A DNA stretch of 64,000 nucleotides from Pectobacterium aroidearum (GCF_041228105.1 NZ_CP166097.1:3038001-3102000), one strand, 5' to 3'. Shown: positions 21,273 to 34,895, counted from the first letter of the stretch. Program-made: numbers and translations. Notes: generated by a model from the letters alone, not told the origin.

Positions 21273-22214
21273 ATGCGCTTAGATAAACTGGAGATCCGCT
21301 GGTTAAAGCTTTTCTGTAAAATTGTTGAAAAACAAGGAATTACCAACGCGCAAGACGCAACAGGCCTAAGCCAACCCGTGTTAAGTCACTACCTATCTCG
21401 CCTTGAGGATACGCTTGGACTCGTTTTGTGCGAGCGTGGGCGCGGTGGTTTTGCCTTAACAACCGAAGGTGAAGTGGTCTATCAGGAAGCTAAATCTGTC
21501 ATCGCTACGTTGGACGATTTTGCTAATCGATTGGCAAGTATAAAACATCAGCTTATTGGTAAAGCTCGGATTGGTTGTCTGGATAATACCGTGACTCACC
21601 CAGACAAAGTCATTTCTAACGCTATTGGCAAATTGTACGACCAAAGCCCTGATGTTGCAGTGGAACTAGAGATTGGTGATTATACACCATTAATGGAACG
21701 CCTAAAAAATGGTCACCTTGATATCATTCTGAGCGTCTTACCAGATGATGTTCCAATAGATATCCATTTCCAGCCTGTTTTCGTTGAAAAAAGCCATTTT
21801 TATTGTGCGTCTGAACACGGGGAACGCATAGAAAGAGAGTGGCACGAGGGCACACTTAACCCTAACAGACTGCTCATCGGTGGGCATGCACTACACGAAA
21901 TTAGTAAACAGTTAGGGCCTGTTGCAAAGAAAGGTTTGCAGGATACAGCATGGAATGTAGAAGCAAGTTTACTGCTGCTGCTGGCAGGCACCCATATTGG
22001 TTTTCTTCCCGATCACTATGCTGCCCCTTGGGTTGAGAAAGGGAAACTCACCGCAATTTCACCAGACCGTTTAAAACTAACCAGCATATTTTATCTGGTG
22101 CGAAATGCAAAACAGCGCCTTAGCCCAGTCGCTGAAGCGCTGTGGAACAACATGGTGGAAGCGGGACAAAGCTCGCTGGCTGGCCTTGATGTCTCTACCT
22201 CAAGCTGCAGCTAA
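21273..22214 (+). CDS. LysR-type transcriptional regulator of the hydantoinase cassette
   Basis: A 313-residue regulator. A winged helix-turn-helix occupies about residues 10-65 ([25 protein letters not shown]), followed by a linker helix and a periplasmic-binding-protein-like effector domain from about residue 90. The chosen ATG gives [10 protein letters not shown] and follows AAGGA; earlier in-frame codons lack a ribosome site. It is divergent from the permease, the classic layout for a LysR protein that controls its neighbour operon in response to a pathway metabolite. Its last 15 bases overlap the convergent ycaD. Confidence 0.87.
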   Translation: MRLDKLEIRWLKLFCKIVEKQGITNAQDATGLSQPVLSHYLSRLEDTLGLVLCERGRGGFALTTEGEVVYQEAKSVIATLDDFANRLASIKHQLIGKARIGCLDNTVTHPDKVISNAIGKLYDQSPDVAVELEIGDYTPLMERLKNGHLDIILSVLPDDVPIDIHFQPVFVEKSHFYCASEHGERIEREWHEGTLNPNRLLIGGHALHEISKQLGPVAKKGLQDTAWNVEASLLLLLAGTHIGFLPDHYAAPWVEKGKLTAISPDRLKLTSIFYLVRNAKQRLSPVAEALWNNMVEAGQSSLAGLDVSTSSCS

Positions 22215-23354
22215 TGGCGTTGGATGATGATCGGCTTTTCTGAGCAACATCATCAGGTAGATCATGGCAACAGCAGCAATCAATACAAACAGCAAGCGAT
22301 CGGAGTAGCTTTGCATCAATACCGCAGCAACGCTTGGCCCGCAAAGACTGCCAAGCGTGTAGCTGAGGAGCAAAGCCTGATTCATCGCTACCAGCTCATC
22401 AGGACGCACTTTTTCACATGCCCACGACATAGCAACGGGATACAGCGTAAAGCCTGCGCATCCCAGAAGGAAAAGCGACGGCGCCATGGCATAGTGGCTG
22501 ATGCTTAACATGGCTACACAGCCAATAATGACAACAAAGACTAATACCCGCAGAACTAACAGCCGGCCATATCGATCGGCCATACGTCCAATAGGCCATT
22601 GACCAATAATGCCTGAGCTAATTAGCAGAGCCATCCAGTATCCAACCTGTGCGTCATTCATCCCCTGATGAGAGAGATATAGCGGCATCAGGCCATACAG
22701 CGATCCTAAGATTGCACCGGAAATAATACAGCCGTGTACGCCTAAACGCGCGCTGCGATACGTCAGCATTTTCCACAGACTAACAGACTTTTCTTGCTGT
22801 TCTGGCGGTGTAGGAAGACGAGTAAACAGCAGTGGTAATATTGCCAGAATAACCAGTGCGACCATCCACGGCAGCACGCTCAGCAATGCTGTCGGTAATA
22901 CACCAAGCAGGAGTTGTCCAATCACACTACCGAGGTAATAGGCAATCATATACGCAGCCAGCAGTTGCCCTCGTTGCGTCGGCGTTCCGCTACACAACAA
23001 GGCACTTTCAACCACGACCCAGATTAATGCACAGCCGATCCCAGCAAGAAAGCGCCAGAATAGCCAACTGCCGATATCCGCAGAAATGCCGAGGCCAAAA
23101 ATCGCGATGCCAAATAATAAAGCGGCGAAATAATAGCTACGGTTAAACCCATAAAGTTTGATTAATTTACCGGCTAATAGCGTTCCAACCAGATTGCCGC
23201 CGAAATAGCACGAGCCAACGAGGCCGACCTGCCAAACAGGAAGCGATTGATAACTCAGCCAAAGTGGTACCAGAGTATTTAATACTGCGATACAAACTGT
23301 CAGCAGCAAGAGTCCGCAGAGCAAGAGCAGCACTGGGCGGGAATAAGCAGACAT
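22200..23354 (-). CDS. ycaD: YcaD, MFS transporter
   Basis: A 384-residue major facilitator protein with 12 predicted membrane segments, closely similar to E. coli YcaD (382 residues). Visible signatures are the loop 2-3 motif [32 protein letters not shown], and [14 protein letters not shown] in the 8-9 loop. Its substrate is not established. The start [12 protein letters not shown] matches the family; two longer in-frame starts are rejected on that basis. Its 3' end overlaps the LysR gene convergently by 15 bases with no terminator between. Confidence 0.92.
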   Translation of the reverse strand: MSAYSRPVLLLLCGLLLLTVCIAVLNTLVPLWLSYQSLPVWQVGLVGSCYFGGNLVGTLLAGKLIKLYGFNRSYYFAALLFGIAIFGLGISADIGSWLFWRFLAGIGCALIWVVVESALLCSGTPTQRGQLLAAYMIAYYLGSVIGQLLLGVLPTALLSVLPWMVALVILAILPLLFTRLPTPPEQQEKSVSLWKMLTYRSARLGVHGCIISGAILGSLYGLMPLYLSHQGMNDAQVGYWMALLISSGIIGQWPIGRMADRYGRLLVLRVLVFVVIIGCVAMLSISHYAMAPSLFLLGCAGFTLYPVAMSWACEKVRPDELVAMNQALLLSYTLGSLCGPSVAAVLMQSYSDRLLFVLIAAVAMIYLMMLLRKADHHPTPLAAA

Positions 23355-23670
23355 AGCGAAGTGGATAACCAAACAACCGGAGAAGAGTGAGCGCATCATG
23401 CCACTGCGCATATAAAAGTCAATCCGGGCAAAAAGTGCTAAAAGTCCTTTCCCACATTATGGATTGAAAGAATTCATCAACTCCCATAGGCAGGCCGCCA
23501 TGCTTAAAAACACACAGAAGCTACCCGACTGATTTTAAGGTGGTTTTAGCTTTAAAATTAAGTCACACGAACGGTTTGAAGCAGAGGAACTCTTTTTACG
23601 ATGAAAAAATATTACCGAACACAAGACGTAAAAAAAGCGCCCTTAGGCGCTTTATGCAGATAACTGAAAA
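23355..23670. other. Intergenic region between ycaD and serS
   Basis: 316 bases that should contain the ycaD promoter and end with the serS terminator. Part is AT-rich (around 23530-23570). I see no gene. E. coli carries dmsABC and ycaC in this interval; they are absent here. Confidence 0.6.
23631..23653 (-). terminator. Rho-independent terminator after serS
   Basis: An 8-bp stem (AAAGCGCC, 23634-23641, with 23646-23653), loop CTTA, and a T run on the minus strand. Confidence 0.9.
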
Positions 23671-25017
<1,347 letters not shown>

Positions 25018-25069
25018 CTACGCGGCCGGTTTCAGAAAATACCGCAATAACCTTACCGCAACGCTTAGT

Positions 25070-26413
25070 TCAACGGTAGCGTTTTGTCGGGCTATTTTGA
25101 TCCTGAGCGGCAAGCCAGGCGAGCTTTTCACCAATTTTGCCTTCAAGGCCGCGCGAGGTCGGCGTGTAATAGTGCGTTTCCGCCATTTCTGGCGGAAAGT
25201 AGATCTCGCCAGCCGCATAGGCATTGGGTTCGTTGTGTGCGTACCGATACTCTGCTCCGAGCCCCATTTCTTTCATCAATCGGGTCGGTGCATTGCGCAA
25301 ATGTTCGGGAACATCATAGTCTGGCTTCTCGCGCGCATCCTGCATCGCCGCTTTGAAAGCGCTATAGACGGCGTTACTTTTGGGAGCACAGGCCAGATAA
25401 ACTATCGCCTGAGCGATAGCGCGCTCCCCTTCCGCCGGACCAACGCGAGTAAAACAATCCCATGCGGAGATCGCCACCTGCATCGCACGCGGGTCAGCAT
25501 TACCGACATCTTCTGACGCGATCGCCAGCAATCGCCGGGCGACATACAGCGGGTCGCCGCCAGCGGTGATAATTCTGGCGTACCAATAAAGTGCCGCATC
25601 TGGCGCTGAGCCCCTTACCGATTTATGCAGCGCTGAAATCAGGTCGTAATAGCGGTCACCCTTGTTATCAAAACGGGCACTACGCTCGCCTGCAATTTCA
25701 TTGAGGAGCGCTGGCGTCAGGACACGCATACCCTGCGCGTCAATTTCCGCCATATCTGCCATCATTTCCAGACTATTCAACGCGCGTCTGGCATCGCCAT
25801 TGACCAATTCGGCCAGCATACGTGCGGTGTCGGCAGGTAGGACAATATTCTGTCCTCCATATCCCCGTTCGCTGTCGCTCATCGCCTGCTGCAATACCTG
25901 TTCGATATCTTCCGCCGTCAGCGCCTTCAGCAAATAGACGCGGGCGCGCGATAACAACGCGGAATTAAGCTCAAAAGAGGGATTTTCTGTGGTTGCTCCG
26001 ATGAAGGTGATCGTGCCATCTTCGATATGTGGCAAAAACGCATCCTGCTGACTTTTGTTGAAACGATGAACTTCATCGACAAACAAAATGGTACGACGCC
26101 CGGCATTACGGTTTTGTCGTGCACGTTCAATCGCTTCACGAATTTCTTTAATACCGGACGTCACGGCAGAAATGCGTTCTACATCAGCCTGTCCGTAATG
26201 CCCAATCAATTCTGCCAGCGTGGTTTTCCCCGTGCCTGGCGGACCCCAGAGAATCATGGAGTGCAGTTGCCCTACCTCAATTGCGCGTGGCAAAGGCTTA
26301 CCGGCACCTAACAAATGCTGTTGGCCGATATACTGTGCCAACGTCGCAGGCCGCATACGCGCGGCCAGAGGTTGAAATTCGTTATGGGAAAAATCCAGGG
26401 ACAGGTTACTCAC
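25070..26413 (-). CDS. rarA: Replication-associated recombination protein A
   Basis: RarA (MgsA) is a clamp-loader-related AAA+ ATPase that works at stalled forks. It has 447 residues, exactly the E. coli length. Walker [10 protein letters not shown] spans 57-65 and Walker [11 protein letters not shown] spans 109-118; [11 protein letters not shown] is sensor 1 and RARVYLL the arginine-finger region. I chose the GTG giving [10 protein letters not shown], preceded by GAGG, because E. coli rarA also starts with GTG there and upstream ATGs fall inside lolA. Only 7 bases separate it from the lolA stop, so they are co-transcribed. Confidence 0.96.
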   Translation of the reverse strand: MSNLSLDFSHNEFQPLAARMRPATLAQYIGQQHLLGAGKPLPRAIEVGQLHSMILWGPPGTGKTTLAELIGHYGQADVERISAVTSGIKEIREAIERARQNRNAGRRTILFVDEVHRFNKSQQDAFLPHIEDGTITFIGATTENPSFELNSALLSRARVYLLKALTAEDIEQVLQQAMSDSERGYGGQNIVLPADTARMLAELVNGDARRALNSLEMMADMAEIDAQGMRVLTPALLNEIAGERSARFDNKGDRYYDLISALHKSVRGSAPDAALYWYARIITAGGDPLYVARRLLAIASEDVGNADPRAMQVAISAWDCFTRVGPAEGERAIAQAIVYLACAPKSNAVYSAFKAAMQDAREKPDYDVPEHLRNAPTRLMKEMGLGAEYRYAHNEPNAYAAGEIYFPPEMAETHYYTPTSRGLEGKIGEKLAWLAAQDQNSPTKRYR

Positions 26414-26420
26414 TCTGGCC

Positions 26421-27032
26421 TCACTGACGCTGGTCATCCAGCGTGACGCCTTTCGGCGGTGTGAACGTGAATTGCGCGGCATCAACAGCGGCATTTTGCT
26501 GGTTCTTCAGCACATAGGTGCTCCGCTGCCCATCTTGTTCCGTCGCGGTAAACTGCTTGATCGTGCCGTTGGTCGTCACATTAATCGCGAACTGTTTTAG
26601 ATTGCCGCTCGCAGATTTCGGCGTAAGCTCAAAATCATCACCTTTCTGGCGCACATCGTACTTATTCCAGTCGCTGGCATCGTTACGAGTTATCAGAATG
26701 AACGGCGTATTCCCTGTGGCATCCTTCAGCCACGTTGCCGTGACTTGTTCGACAAACGGGTTGTAAAACCAAAGTGTTTTACCGTCAGAAATCAATGTAC
26801 TCTCATCAGGCGACGTGGTTTTCCAGTTAAATAGATTAGGACGTTTCAGCCACAGCTCGCCTTCCCCTTCCTGCACCGCTGCGCCATCGGCACTGGTGAC
26901 TTTCTGGCTGAAGTTTGCATGGAAACTGTTTACTTTATTGAGGCGACCCTGCAAATCTTTTGCCGCGTCCGCATAGACAGCAGTTGAGGTCATACCTGCA
27001 ATCAGGCAACTGATGGCTAACCACTTTTTCAT
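26421..27032 (-). CDS. lolA: LolA, periplasmic lipoprotein chaperone
   Basis: LolA carries lipoproteins released by LolCDE across the periplasm to LolB. The 203-residue precursor has a signal peptide [13 protein letters not shown] with a likely cut after VYA (residue 21). The mature part has [10 protein letters not shown] and the hydrophobic beta-barrel half typical of LolA. Two ATGs lie two codons apart; the second has an 8-base spacing from AAGGA, and the first only 2, so I chose the second. It sits between ftsK and rarA as in E. coli. A 17-bp periodic array lies upstream. Confidence 0.97.
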   Translation of the reverse strand: MKKWLAISCLIAGMTSTAVYADAAKDLQGRLNKVNSFHANFSQKVTSADGAAVQEGEGELWLKRPNLFNWKTTSPDESTLISDGKTLWFYNPFVEQVTATWLKDATGNTPFILITRNDASDWNKYDVRQKGDDFELTPKSASGNLKQFAINVTTNGTIKQFTATEQDGQRSTYVLKNQQNAAVDAAQFTFTPPKGVTLDDQRQ

Positions 27033-27103
27033 ACGCATAATCCTTTGAGTGTCCTGATATAACCACCTTCACAAGTGAAGACAAATGCTTCACATGGCGT
27101 CGA

Positions 27104-27188
27104 TGTTATTTGTGGAACAATGTTATTTGTCGATCTACGTTATCGGTAGATCCACGCTACCTATATAACTATGTTATCTGAACCCACT
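27104..27188. repeat. 17-bp periodic array upstream of lolA
   Basis: Five units start at 27104, 27121, 27138, 27155 and 27172, exactly 17 bases apart. They begin TGTTAT, TGTTAT, CGTTAT, CGCTAC and TGTTAT. The first two share TGTTATTTGT. A small inverted repeat, GATCTAC/GTAGATC at 27132-27152, overlaps units 2-3. The array lies between ftsK and lolA, about 70 bases before the lolA start, so it may be part of the lolA promoter. Confidence 0.6.
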
Positions 27189-27240
27189 CGGACGGTGATA
27201 GGTGAATTATCTGCTTATTACCGCTTTTACGCTTCTTTGC

Positions 27241-27266
27241 ATAAGGGCTGCACGCGCAGCCCTTAT
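27241..27266 (-). terminator. Hairpin after ftsK
   Basis: A perfect 11-bp stem (27241-27251 with 27256-27266) with loop ACGC lies 30 bases after the ftsK stop. No T run follows on either strand, so it may act with Rho or as a 3' stabiliser. Confidence 0.65.
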
Positions 27267-27295
27267 AATGGAGTGAAATCAATCAATACTACGCG

Positions 27296-30200
27296 CTATT
27301 CCATTGATGGCGGAGCCAATACCTCGCGGTTGCCATTGTGCCCAGGAGAGCTGACGATGCCCTGCGCTTCCATTTGCTCAACGATTCGCGCGGCGCGGTT
27401 ATAACCGATACGGAACTGGCGCTGTACACCGGAAATGGATGCCCGACGCTTATCGACCACAAACTCTACCGCCTGATCGAACAGCGGATCGAGCTCTTCG
27501 TCGCCATCAAGGCCGAGGCTTCCTCCTTCAGCATCATCGCCACCGCTGACAATATTATCAATATATTGAGGACGACCCCGCGCTTTCCAGTCCTGAACGA
27601 CGGCGTGAACTTCCTCGTCGCGGACGAAAGCGCCATGAACGCGGACAGGTATCGAGGAGTTAGGTGCCATATACAGCATATCCCCCATCCCCAGTAGCGA
27701 CTCCGCGCCGCCTTGATCGAGGATAGTCCGTGAGTCGATCTTGCTGGACACGGTAAACGCGATACGCGTCGGAATATTTGCTTTGATCAATCCGGTGATA
27801 ACATCAACCGAAGGACGCTGCGTCGCCAGAACCAGATGAATACCGGCAGCTCGCGCTTTTTGCGCCAGTCGGGCAATCAGTTCTTCAACTTTCTTACCCA
27901 CCGCCATCATCAGGTCAGCAAATTCATCGACCATAACCACAATATACGGCAGTTTTTCCAGTACTGGCGGCGTCATATCCATACTGTCACCCGGCTTCCA
28001 GAACGGATCGGGGATCGGGCGTCCCATCGCGTTTGCCGTCATCACCCGTTCGTTGTATCCGGCCAGATTACGCACGCCAAGCGCCGACATCAGCTTATAG
28101 CGGCGTTCCATTTCACCGACGCACCAGCGCAACGCATTTGCCGCATCCTTCATGTCGGTCACGACTTCCGTCAACAAATGCGGAATACCTTCGTACACCG
28201 AGAGTTCCAGCATTTTCGGGTCGATCATAATAAAACGCACGTCTTCCGGCGTGGCTTTATACAGCATACTGATGATCATAGCGTTGACGCCGACCGATTT
28301 ACCCGAGCCTGTCGTACCAGCAACCAGCAGGTGCGGCATTTTCGCCAAATCGGCAACGACGGGCTCGCCGGCGATATCTTTACCCAGCACAATTGACAGC
28401 GGCGATGGGTTATCGCGGAATTTGTCGCAATCCAACACCTCACGCAGATAAACCGTCTGACGATGTGCATTCGGCAGCTCCAGACCGACATACGGTTTGC
28501 CTGGAATCACTTCAACAATACGCACGGCGACAACCGACAGTGAACGAGCCAAATCGCGCGACAGATTCGAGATACGCGCCGCTTTTACGCCCGGCGCCAG
28601 ATCCAATTCAAACCGCGTAATCACCGGACCTGGAGAATGATCGACCACATCCGCTTTAACCCGGAAATCAGCCAGACGCGCTTCAATTAGTCGCGCCGTC
28701 TGCTCCAACGCGAAATTATCAACAGGCGTTTCGCTGGCTGGCGGCGGAGTCAATAAATCCAGTGTTGGCAGCGGTGTAGTCGGCTTCTGCAACGGCTGTT
28801 CATTACGCATCAGGAATGGATGAATCAGCCCCTCCATTGCCGGATGATGCGTTGGCGCTGCTGGCCTGTCCTGTTGCGCAGCGTCTACCGACACTGAAGA
28901 CGGTTGCGTTGGCTGACCAAACGTCAACGGGTTGCGTTCATTATCGTCGTCATCGTCACCAGCGTGCATCGGTGGAAGATCGGGTTCGGCACGATAAGAT
29001 GGCTGCGTATACGTCGGCTCACTGAACGTCTGCGGCTCAGGCTCGCGCTCATTCTCCGCGCTAAACGGCGAGAATGAAAAAGCGTTATGCGATGCCACAG
29101 GCGTCGGTTGAACGGGTTCACTGACCGCAGGCGATGCTGTCGGAGCAGGCATCTCCTCATCGTACTGTGGTGCATTAGCATCATAGCGGGACTGCTGCTG
29201 CGCAGCGAAATCTCTGGCTAACTGTGCTTGCAGAAGCGCGTCTTCATCCTCTTCCTGTAACGGATATTCATCGCCATAACGCTGGCGCTGCTGATTCAGA
29301 TACTCCTGCTGTAGTGCCGCTTCCTGACGGGCGATGTCATCAGGTGTTTCCTCCTGATAGATATCATTCGTCAATTCCGTTTCCGCACTCTCATTCTGCG
29401 CCTGCAGCCTTGCTTGTTCTTCAGCCAGCCGCTGCGACGGCAGTTTAATTCCGTACGACGCCAGTTCGCGGCGGGTAGGAATGCGCACCGGATTAGGGCG
29501 CGGCAGTTCTGGCCCGACGCCGCGTTTAATTTGCGGATTATCATCCCCATCAGCACTGAACGCAGGCATAAAGGTGTTGTTCGCGTTGAAATCCGTATCG
29601 CGTGCAGGCTGTGGCGGTTCAGCAAAGGGTTGAACCACCGGTGCCGCTACGATCGGCGGTACGACACGCTCTCCGTAACTATTGCCGTAAGGCGTATACG
29701 CACTGCTATGGAGTTCGGGCGACGTTGCGATCTCTGGCATCGCTGCGGGTGTTTCAGGGATTTCAAACGAATATAGCGGCGGATTCAGCGATGGTGCCGT
29801 ATCAACCGTTGATGAGGCAACAGGTGGCACAGCAGCAGGCGCGGAATCAGACAATGGCGAGTCTGGCGCTGTCAATTCAGGGAATGTTGACCCTACCGCA
29901 GGCATTTCTGCTGAGAAAGCCGGTGGAGTAGCAGCCGACGCGTTTTCAGTTGAAGATGATGACGCCTCGATCTTATTCTCTGCCGCCGTATCGTTTACGG
30001 TATCGGCCACGGAAGGTGCAGAAAACAGAACATCATCGTCATCACGCTGTTGCGTTACCGCCTCGCCCGACGCTTCATCGTGGCGCAGGTTAAGCACATC
30101 GCGTTCATCTTCTTCTTCACGATCGTTTTCTTCGCGGTAGTCTTCATCGCGACGTGAACGGTTTGACATAAATGTCAGACAGCTCAACACGCCAGCACCA

Positions 30201-30769
30201 ATTTTTTCAGCGATCGTTAGCCATGACCAACCGGTAAACAGCGTTAACCCGGCTCCCCACACGCACAGCAGAATCAGCGTCGCGCCCATACTGTTGAAAC
30301 GCGGGATCATTGAACTACTCAACAGGCTTCCCAAAACACCACCGGAAGCAAAATAGTAGAGATCGTCAATATTCAACGCAGCCAGACCACAAGAGGTCAG
30401 GATCAGCGCCAATGTCCCAATTAAGCGAAGTGAAAAGGTAAAGTAGTCAATAGACTGGTGGTTATCACGCTGGCGGAAAGCAGCCCAGCACAGAGATAAC
30501 ATAATCGGCGGAATGGCGTAGGCCAGCACACCAAAAATAAAGAACAGCGTATCCGCCAGCCATGCACCTGCTACACCACCAAGGTTGTGAATCGGTTCAT
30601 GCCATGCAGTCTGTGACCAACTGGGATCGGAAGGGCTGAAACTGAGTAGTGCGACACTGAGATAAACCGCAAAAAGTGCCACAACGATTAAAATCGCTTC
30701 AAGCAAACGACGTGTACCACTGAGCTTTTTCAGGGAAACGTCTTTATCTTCTGTATATTCCTGGCTCAA
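27296..30769 (-). CDS. ftsK: DNA translocase FtsK
   Basis: FtsK pumps chromosome DNA at the septum and activates XerCD at dif. This 1157-residue protein has four N-terminal membrane segments (about residues 25-190), a long Pro/Gln/Glu-rich linker (about 200-660) and a C-terminal RecA-type motor. Walker [11 protein letters not shown] lies near residue 820 and Walker [12 protein letters not shown] further on. The C-terminal gamma winged helix ([17 protein letters not shown]) reads KOPS. The linker is about 170 residues shorter overall than in E. coli FtsK (1329); linker length varies between species. It is between lrp and lolA, as usual. Confidence 0.98.
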   Translation of the reverse strand: MSQEYTEDKDVSLKKLSGTRRLLEAILIVVALFAVYLSVALLSFSPSDPSWSQTAWHEPIHNLGGVAGAWLADTLFFIFGVLAYAIPPIMLSLCWAAFRQRDNHQSIDYFTFSLRLIGTLALILTSCGLAALNIDDLYYFASGGVLGSLLSSSMIPRFNSMGATLILLCVWGAGLTLFTGWSWLTIAEKIGAGVLSCLTFMSNRSRRDEDYREENDREEEDERDVLNLRHDEASGEAVTQQRDDDDVLFSAPSVADTVNDTAAENKIEASSSSTENASAATPPAFSAEMPAVGSTFPELTAPDSPLSDSAPAAVPPVASSTVDTAPSLNPPLYSFEIPETPAAMPEIATSPELHSSAYTPYGNSYGERVVPPIVAAPVVQPFAEPPQPARDTDFNANNTFMPAFSADGDDNPQIKRGVGPELPRPNPVRIPTRRELASYGIKLPSQRLAEEQARLQAQNESAETELTNDIYQEETPDDIARQEAALQQEYLNQQRQRYGDEYPLQEEDEDALLQAQLARDFAAQQQSRYDANAPQYDEEMPAPTASPAVSEPVQPTPVASHNAFSFSPFSAENEREPEPQTFSEPTYTQPSYRAEPDLPPMHAGDDDDDNERNPLTFGQPTQPSSVSVDAAQQDRPAAPTHHPAMEGLIHPFLMRNEQPLQKPTTPLPTLDLLTPPPASETPVDNFALEQTARLIEARLADFRVKADVVDHSPGPVITRFELDLAPGVKAARISNLSRDLARSLSVVAVRIVEVIPGKPYVGLELPNAHRQTVYLREVLDCDKFRDNPSPLSIVLGKDIAGEPVVADLAKMPHLLVAGTTGSGKSVGVNAMIISMLYKATPEDVRFIMIDPKMLELSVYEGIPHLLTEVVTDMKDAANALRWCVGEMERRYKLMSALGVRNLAGYNERVMTANAMGRPIPDPFWKPGDSMDMTPPVLEKLPYIVVMVDEFADLMMAVGKKVEELIARLAQKARAAGIHLVLATQRPSVDVITGLIKANIPTRIAFTVSSKIDSRTILDQGGAESLLGMGDMLYMAPNSSIPVRVHGAFVRDEEVHAVVQDWKARGRPQYIDNIVSGGDDAEGGSLGLDGDEELDPLFDQAVEFVVDKRRASISGVQRQFRIGYNRAARIVEQMEAQGIVSSPGHNGNREVLAPPSME

Positions 30770-30803
30770 GAGTCTCTCCAGGGGCCTGTAAGGTTTATGA
30801 CAA

Positions 30804-30825
30804 AGCGCCGAGAAAACCCGGCGCT
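30804..30825 (-). terminator. Hairpin between lrp and ftsK
   Basis: A 7-bp GC stem (AGCGCCG with CGGCGCT) with an 8-base loop is followed by TTT on the minus strand. It may weakly terminate lrp transcripts before ftsK. Confidence 0.55.
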
Positions 30826-30883
30826 GGGACTGTATAAATTCACAGGAGTGTAGCTGAATTTATCGGGTTTTGCACCCACACGT

Positions 30884-31378
30884 TTATCGCGTCTTAATAA
30901 CCAGACGGTTGCTTTGCTTCACTTCTTCCATCACCACGTAAGTACGGGTGTCGTTTACGCCTGGCAAACGCAGCAGCGTTTCACCCAGGAGCTTACGGTA
31001 AGCAGACATGTCCGGCACGCGCGTTTTCAACAGGTAGTCAAAATCACCCGAAACCAGATGACATTCCTGAATTTCTTCCAGCTTCTGCACCGCAGCATTG
31101 AACTGTTCAAACACATCAGGCGCGCCGCGGTTTAGCGTTATTTCAACAAAAACCAGCAGTGACGCATCCAGATAATGTGGGTTTAGCAGCGCTGTATAGC
31201 CGTTAATGAAACCCTGTCTTTCCAGACGACGCACACGCTCCAGACAAGGCGTTGGCGACAGACCAACACGTTTGGACAACTCGACATTGGAAATACGCCC
31301 ATCTTTTTGCAATTCGTTCAGGATGTTACGATCAATACGATCGAGATCTTTTCCTGGCCGTTTTTTAGTGTCTACCAT
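30884..31378 (-). CDS. lrp: Leucine-responsive regulatory protein
   Basis: A global regulator of amino acid metabolism, pili and transport, 164 residues as in E. coli and almost identical to it. The helix-turn-helix is at about residues 25-55 (GRISNVELSKRVGLSPTPC). The C-terminal RAM domain, which binds leucine and forms octamers, carries VSGDFDYLLKTRV. It lies upstream of ftsK and divergent from trxB, the conserved order. The long upstream region is expected to contain autoregulatory Lrp sites, which are too degenerate to call by eye. Confidence 0.99.
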   Translation of the reverse strand: MVDTKKRPGKDLDRIDRNILNELQKDGRISNVELSKRVGLSPTPCLERVRRLERQGFINGYTALLNPHYLDASLLVFVEITLNRGAPDVFEQFNAAVQKLEEIQECHLVSGDFDYLLKTRVPDMSAYRKLLGETLLRLPGVNDTRTYVVMEEVKQSNRLVIKTR

Positions 31379-32892
<1,514 letters not shown>

Positions 32893-32904
32893 TACGACAC
32901 TGAC

Positions 32905-32932
32905 ACGGAGCGGCATCTGCCGTTCCGTTTTC
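32905..32932 (+). terminator. Rho-independent terminator after trxB
   Basis: A 10-bp stem with one wobble (32905-32914 with 32919-32928), loop ATCT, and a T tract. It separates trxB from the cydDC promoter. Confidence 0.88.
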
Positions 32933-33057
32933 TTCCTGCCGATTTGCCTTCCGCAACACAAAAATTGATCGCCTCCCCCATTTCCCTTCTCCTTTTCGTT
33001 TGCAGCGCGCCCCTGTCGCGGTAACATGGCGTCATTCTGCATGATAGAAGATAATTT

Positions 33058-33095
33058 TGTTAACTAACAGTTACATAAGAGTTATTTTCTGTTAA
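33058..33095. promoter_or_regulatory. ArcA-like direct repeat array upstream of cydD
   Basis: GTTA cores begin at 33059, 33070, 33081 and 33091, spaced 11, 11 and 10 bases. The first unit, TGTTAACTAA, is close to the ArcA box TGTTAATTAA. ArcA-P recognises direct repeats about 11 bp apart, so this is a good candidate operator for oxygen-dependent control of cydDC. It ends 33 bases before the start codon. Confidence 0.6.
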
Positions 33096-33128
33096 GTCCA
33101 TTTCTGCAATATAACGAACTGGTGCCTG

Positions 33129-34895
33129 ATGAAAAAAACCAGACAGCAAGAACTGACCGCCTGGCTGAAGCAGCAGAGTAAGCTGGCGCAACGTTGGCTA
33201 CGTATTTCACTGCTGCTTGGGTTCCTGAGCGGTGCATTAATCGTGGCACAAGCCTGGCTGTTAGCGACGCTGCTTCATGCCTTGATCATCGAGCATGCTC
33301 CCCGTGAATCTCTGCTCTCCCCTTTTCTTCTTCTGATCGCCACATTTGTTCTGCGTGCGCTTAACAGCGTGTTACGCGAGCGTGTCGGTTTTCTATGCGG
33401 GCAAGCCGTTCGACAGCAAATTCGTAAGCTGGTACTGGATCGATTGCAACAGCTTGGCCCTGCCTGGGTACAAGGCAAACCTGCGGGCAGTTGGGCAACG
33501 ATGATTCTTGAGCAGGTTGATGATATGCAGGATTATTACGCCCGCTACCTGCCGCAAATGTATCTTGCCGCGCTGATCCCGTTGCTTATTTTAATCACGA
33601 TCTTCCCACTCAATTGGGCTGCGGGCTTGATTCTGTTTCTCACCGCCCCGCTCATTCCGCTTTTTATGGCGCTGGTCGGTATGGGTGCGGCGGATGCCAA
33701 CCGACGTAACTTTCTGGCGTTGGCACGCCTGAGCGGACATTTCCTCGATCGCCTACGCGGGATGGAGACACTACGCCTGTTCCATCGGGGCGAGGCTGAA
33801 ACTGAACAAATCCGCCACGCGTCCGAAGATTTCCGTAGCCGTACGATGGAAGTGCTGCGCATGGCATTTCTTTCCTCGGGCGTACTGGAGTTTTTTGCTT
33901 CCATTTCAATCGCTGTTGTCGCCGTCTATTTCGGTTTCTCTTATCTCGGAGAACTGGATTTCGGCCATTACGGTATGGGGGTGACACTCTTCGCCGGTTT
34001 TCTCGTGCTGATTCTGGCACCGGAGTTTTTTCAGCCTTTACGCGATCTGGGCACGTTCTATCATGCCAAGGCTCAGGCTATCGGCGCAGCGGAATCGCTG
34101 GTGACCTTTTTAGCCGAGGAAGGTGAAACTGTAGGCTTTGGCACCCAGACATTCAACAGTGATACCGCCATTGCCATTCGGGCAGAAGATTTCGTCGTCC
34201 TCGCGCCCAATGGCACACCACTCACTCAACCGTTGACGTTCGATATTCGCGCAGGCGAGCGTATCGCACTGGTCGGCCTCAGCGGCGCAGGAAAAAGCTC
34301 GTTACTTAATGCCCTGCTGGGATTCCTGCCCTATCGCGGCTCATTAACCGTCAACGGTCAGGCCCTGAACACGCTGACGCCTGAATCATGGCGTAAGCAG
34401 TTAAGCTGGGTTGGGCAAAATCCCCATTTACCGGAACAGACGCTGCGCAGCAATATTCTGCTGGGTAACCCGCAGGCCAACATTGTGGAGTTACAGCGGG
34501 CAATTGAGCGCGCCTATGTGCAGGAATTCTTACCACAGCTCCCACAAGGGCTGGAAACCACGATCGGTGACGGCGCAGCGCGCTTATCCGTCGGTCAGGC
34601 GCAGCGCGTTGCCGTTGCCCGTGCGCTTATCCATCCTTGCAACTTATTGCTGCTGGATGAACCGTCAGCCAGTCTGGATGCCCACAGCGAAGAGCTGGTT
34701 ATGACGGCGTTAAACGACGCTGCACGTCACCAGACCACGCTGCTGGTGACGCACCAGCTCGCCGATATCACCGAATATGATGCAATCTGGGTAATGGACG
34801 GCGGTCGGTTAGTCCAACAAGGTGATTATCAAACACTCCGAGCCGAAGCTGGTCCCTTTGCGATGCTGCTGGCACAACGACAGGAGGCACTGTAA
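33129..34895 (+). CDS. cydD: CydD, subunit of the CydDC cysteine/glutathione ABC exporter
   Basis: CydDC exports cysteine and glutathione to the periplasm and is needed to assemble cytochrome bd. This 588-residue half transporter has an N-terminal six-helix membrane domain (about residues 25-310) and a C-terminal ATPase domain. Walker A GLSGAGKSS is at about 382-390, the signature reads LSVGQAQR rather than LSGGQ, and Walker B is LLLLDEPSASLD. The stop codon shares one base with the cydC start (TAATG), so the two subunits are co-translated. Confidence 0.97.
   Translation: MKKTRQQELTAWLKQQSKLAQRWLRISLLLGFLSGALIVAQAWLLATLLHALIIEHAPRESLLSPFLLLIATFVLRALNSVLRERVGFLCGQAVRQQIRKLVLDRLQQLGPAWVQGKPAGSWATMILEQVDDMQDYYARYLPQMYLAALIPLLILITIFPLNWAAGLILFLTAPLIPLFMALVGMGAADANRRNFLALARLSGHFLDRLRGMETLRLFHRGEAETEQIRHASEDFRSRTMEVLRMAFLSSGVLEFFASISIAVVAVYFGFSYLGELDFGHYGMGVTLFAGFLVLILAPEFFQPLRDLGTFYHAKAQAIGAAESLVTFLAEEGETVGFGTQTFNSDTAIAIRAEDFVVLAPNGTPLTQPLTFDIRAGERIALVGLSGAGKSSLLNALLGFLPYRGSLTVNGQALNTLTPESWRKQLSWVGQNPHLPEQTLRSNILLGNPQANIVELQRAIERAYVQEFLPQLPQGLETTIGDGAARLSVGQAQRVAVARALIHPCNLLLLDEPSASLDAHSEELVMTALNDAARHQTTLLVTHQLADITEYDAIWVMDGGRLVQQGDYQTLRAEAGPFAMLLAQRQEAL

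Noticed and set aside
16967..22214. Possible genomic island with integrase or attachment sites around the hydantoinase cassette
   Set aside because: No integrase, tRNA, transposase or flanking direct repeat was seen; only the absence in E. coli and lower GC content support transfer.
28816..29776. Several open frames antisense to the FtsK linker
   Set aside because: They mirror the biased Pro/Gln/Glu codons of the linker and have no features of real proteins.
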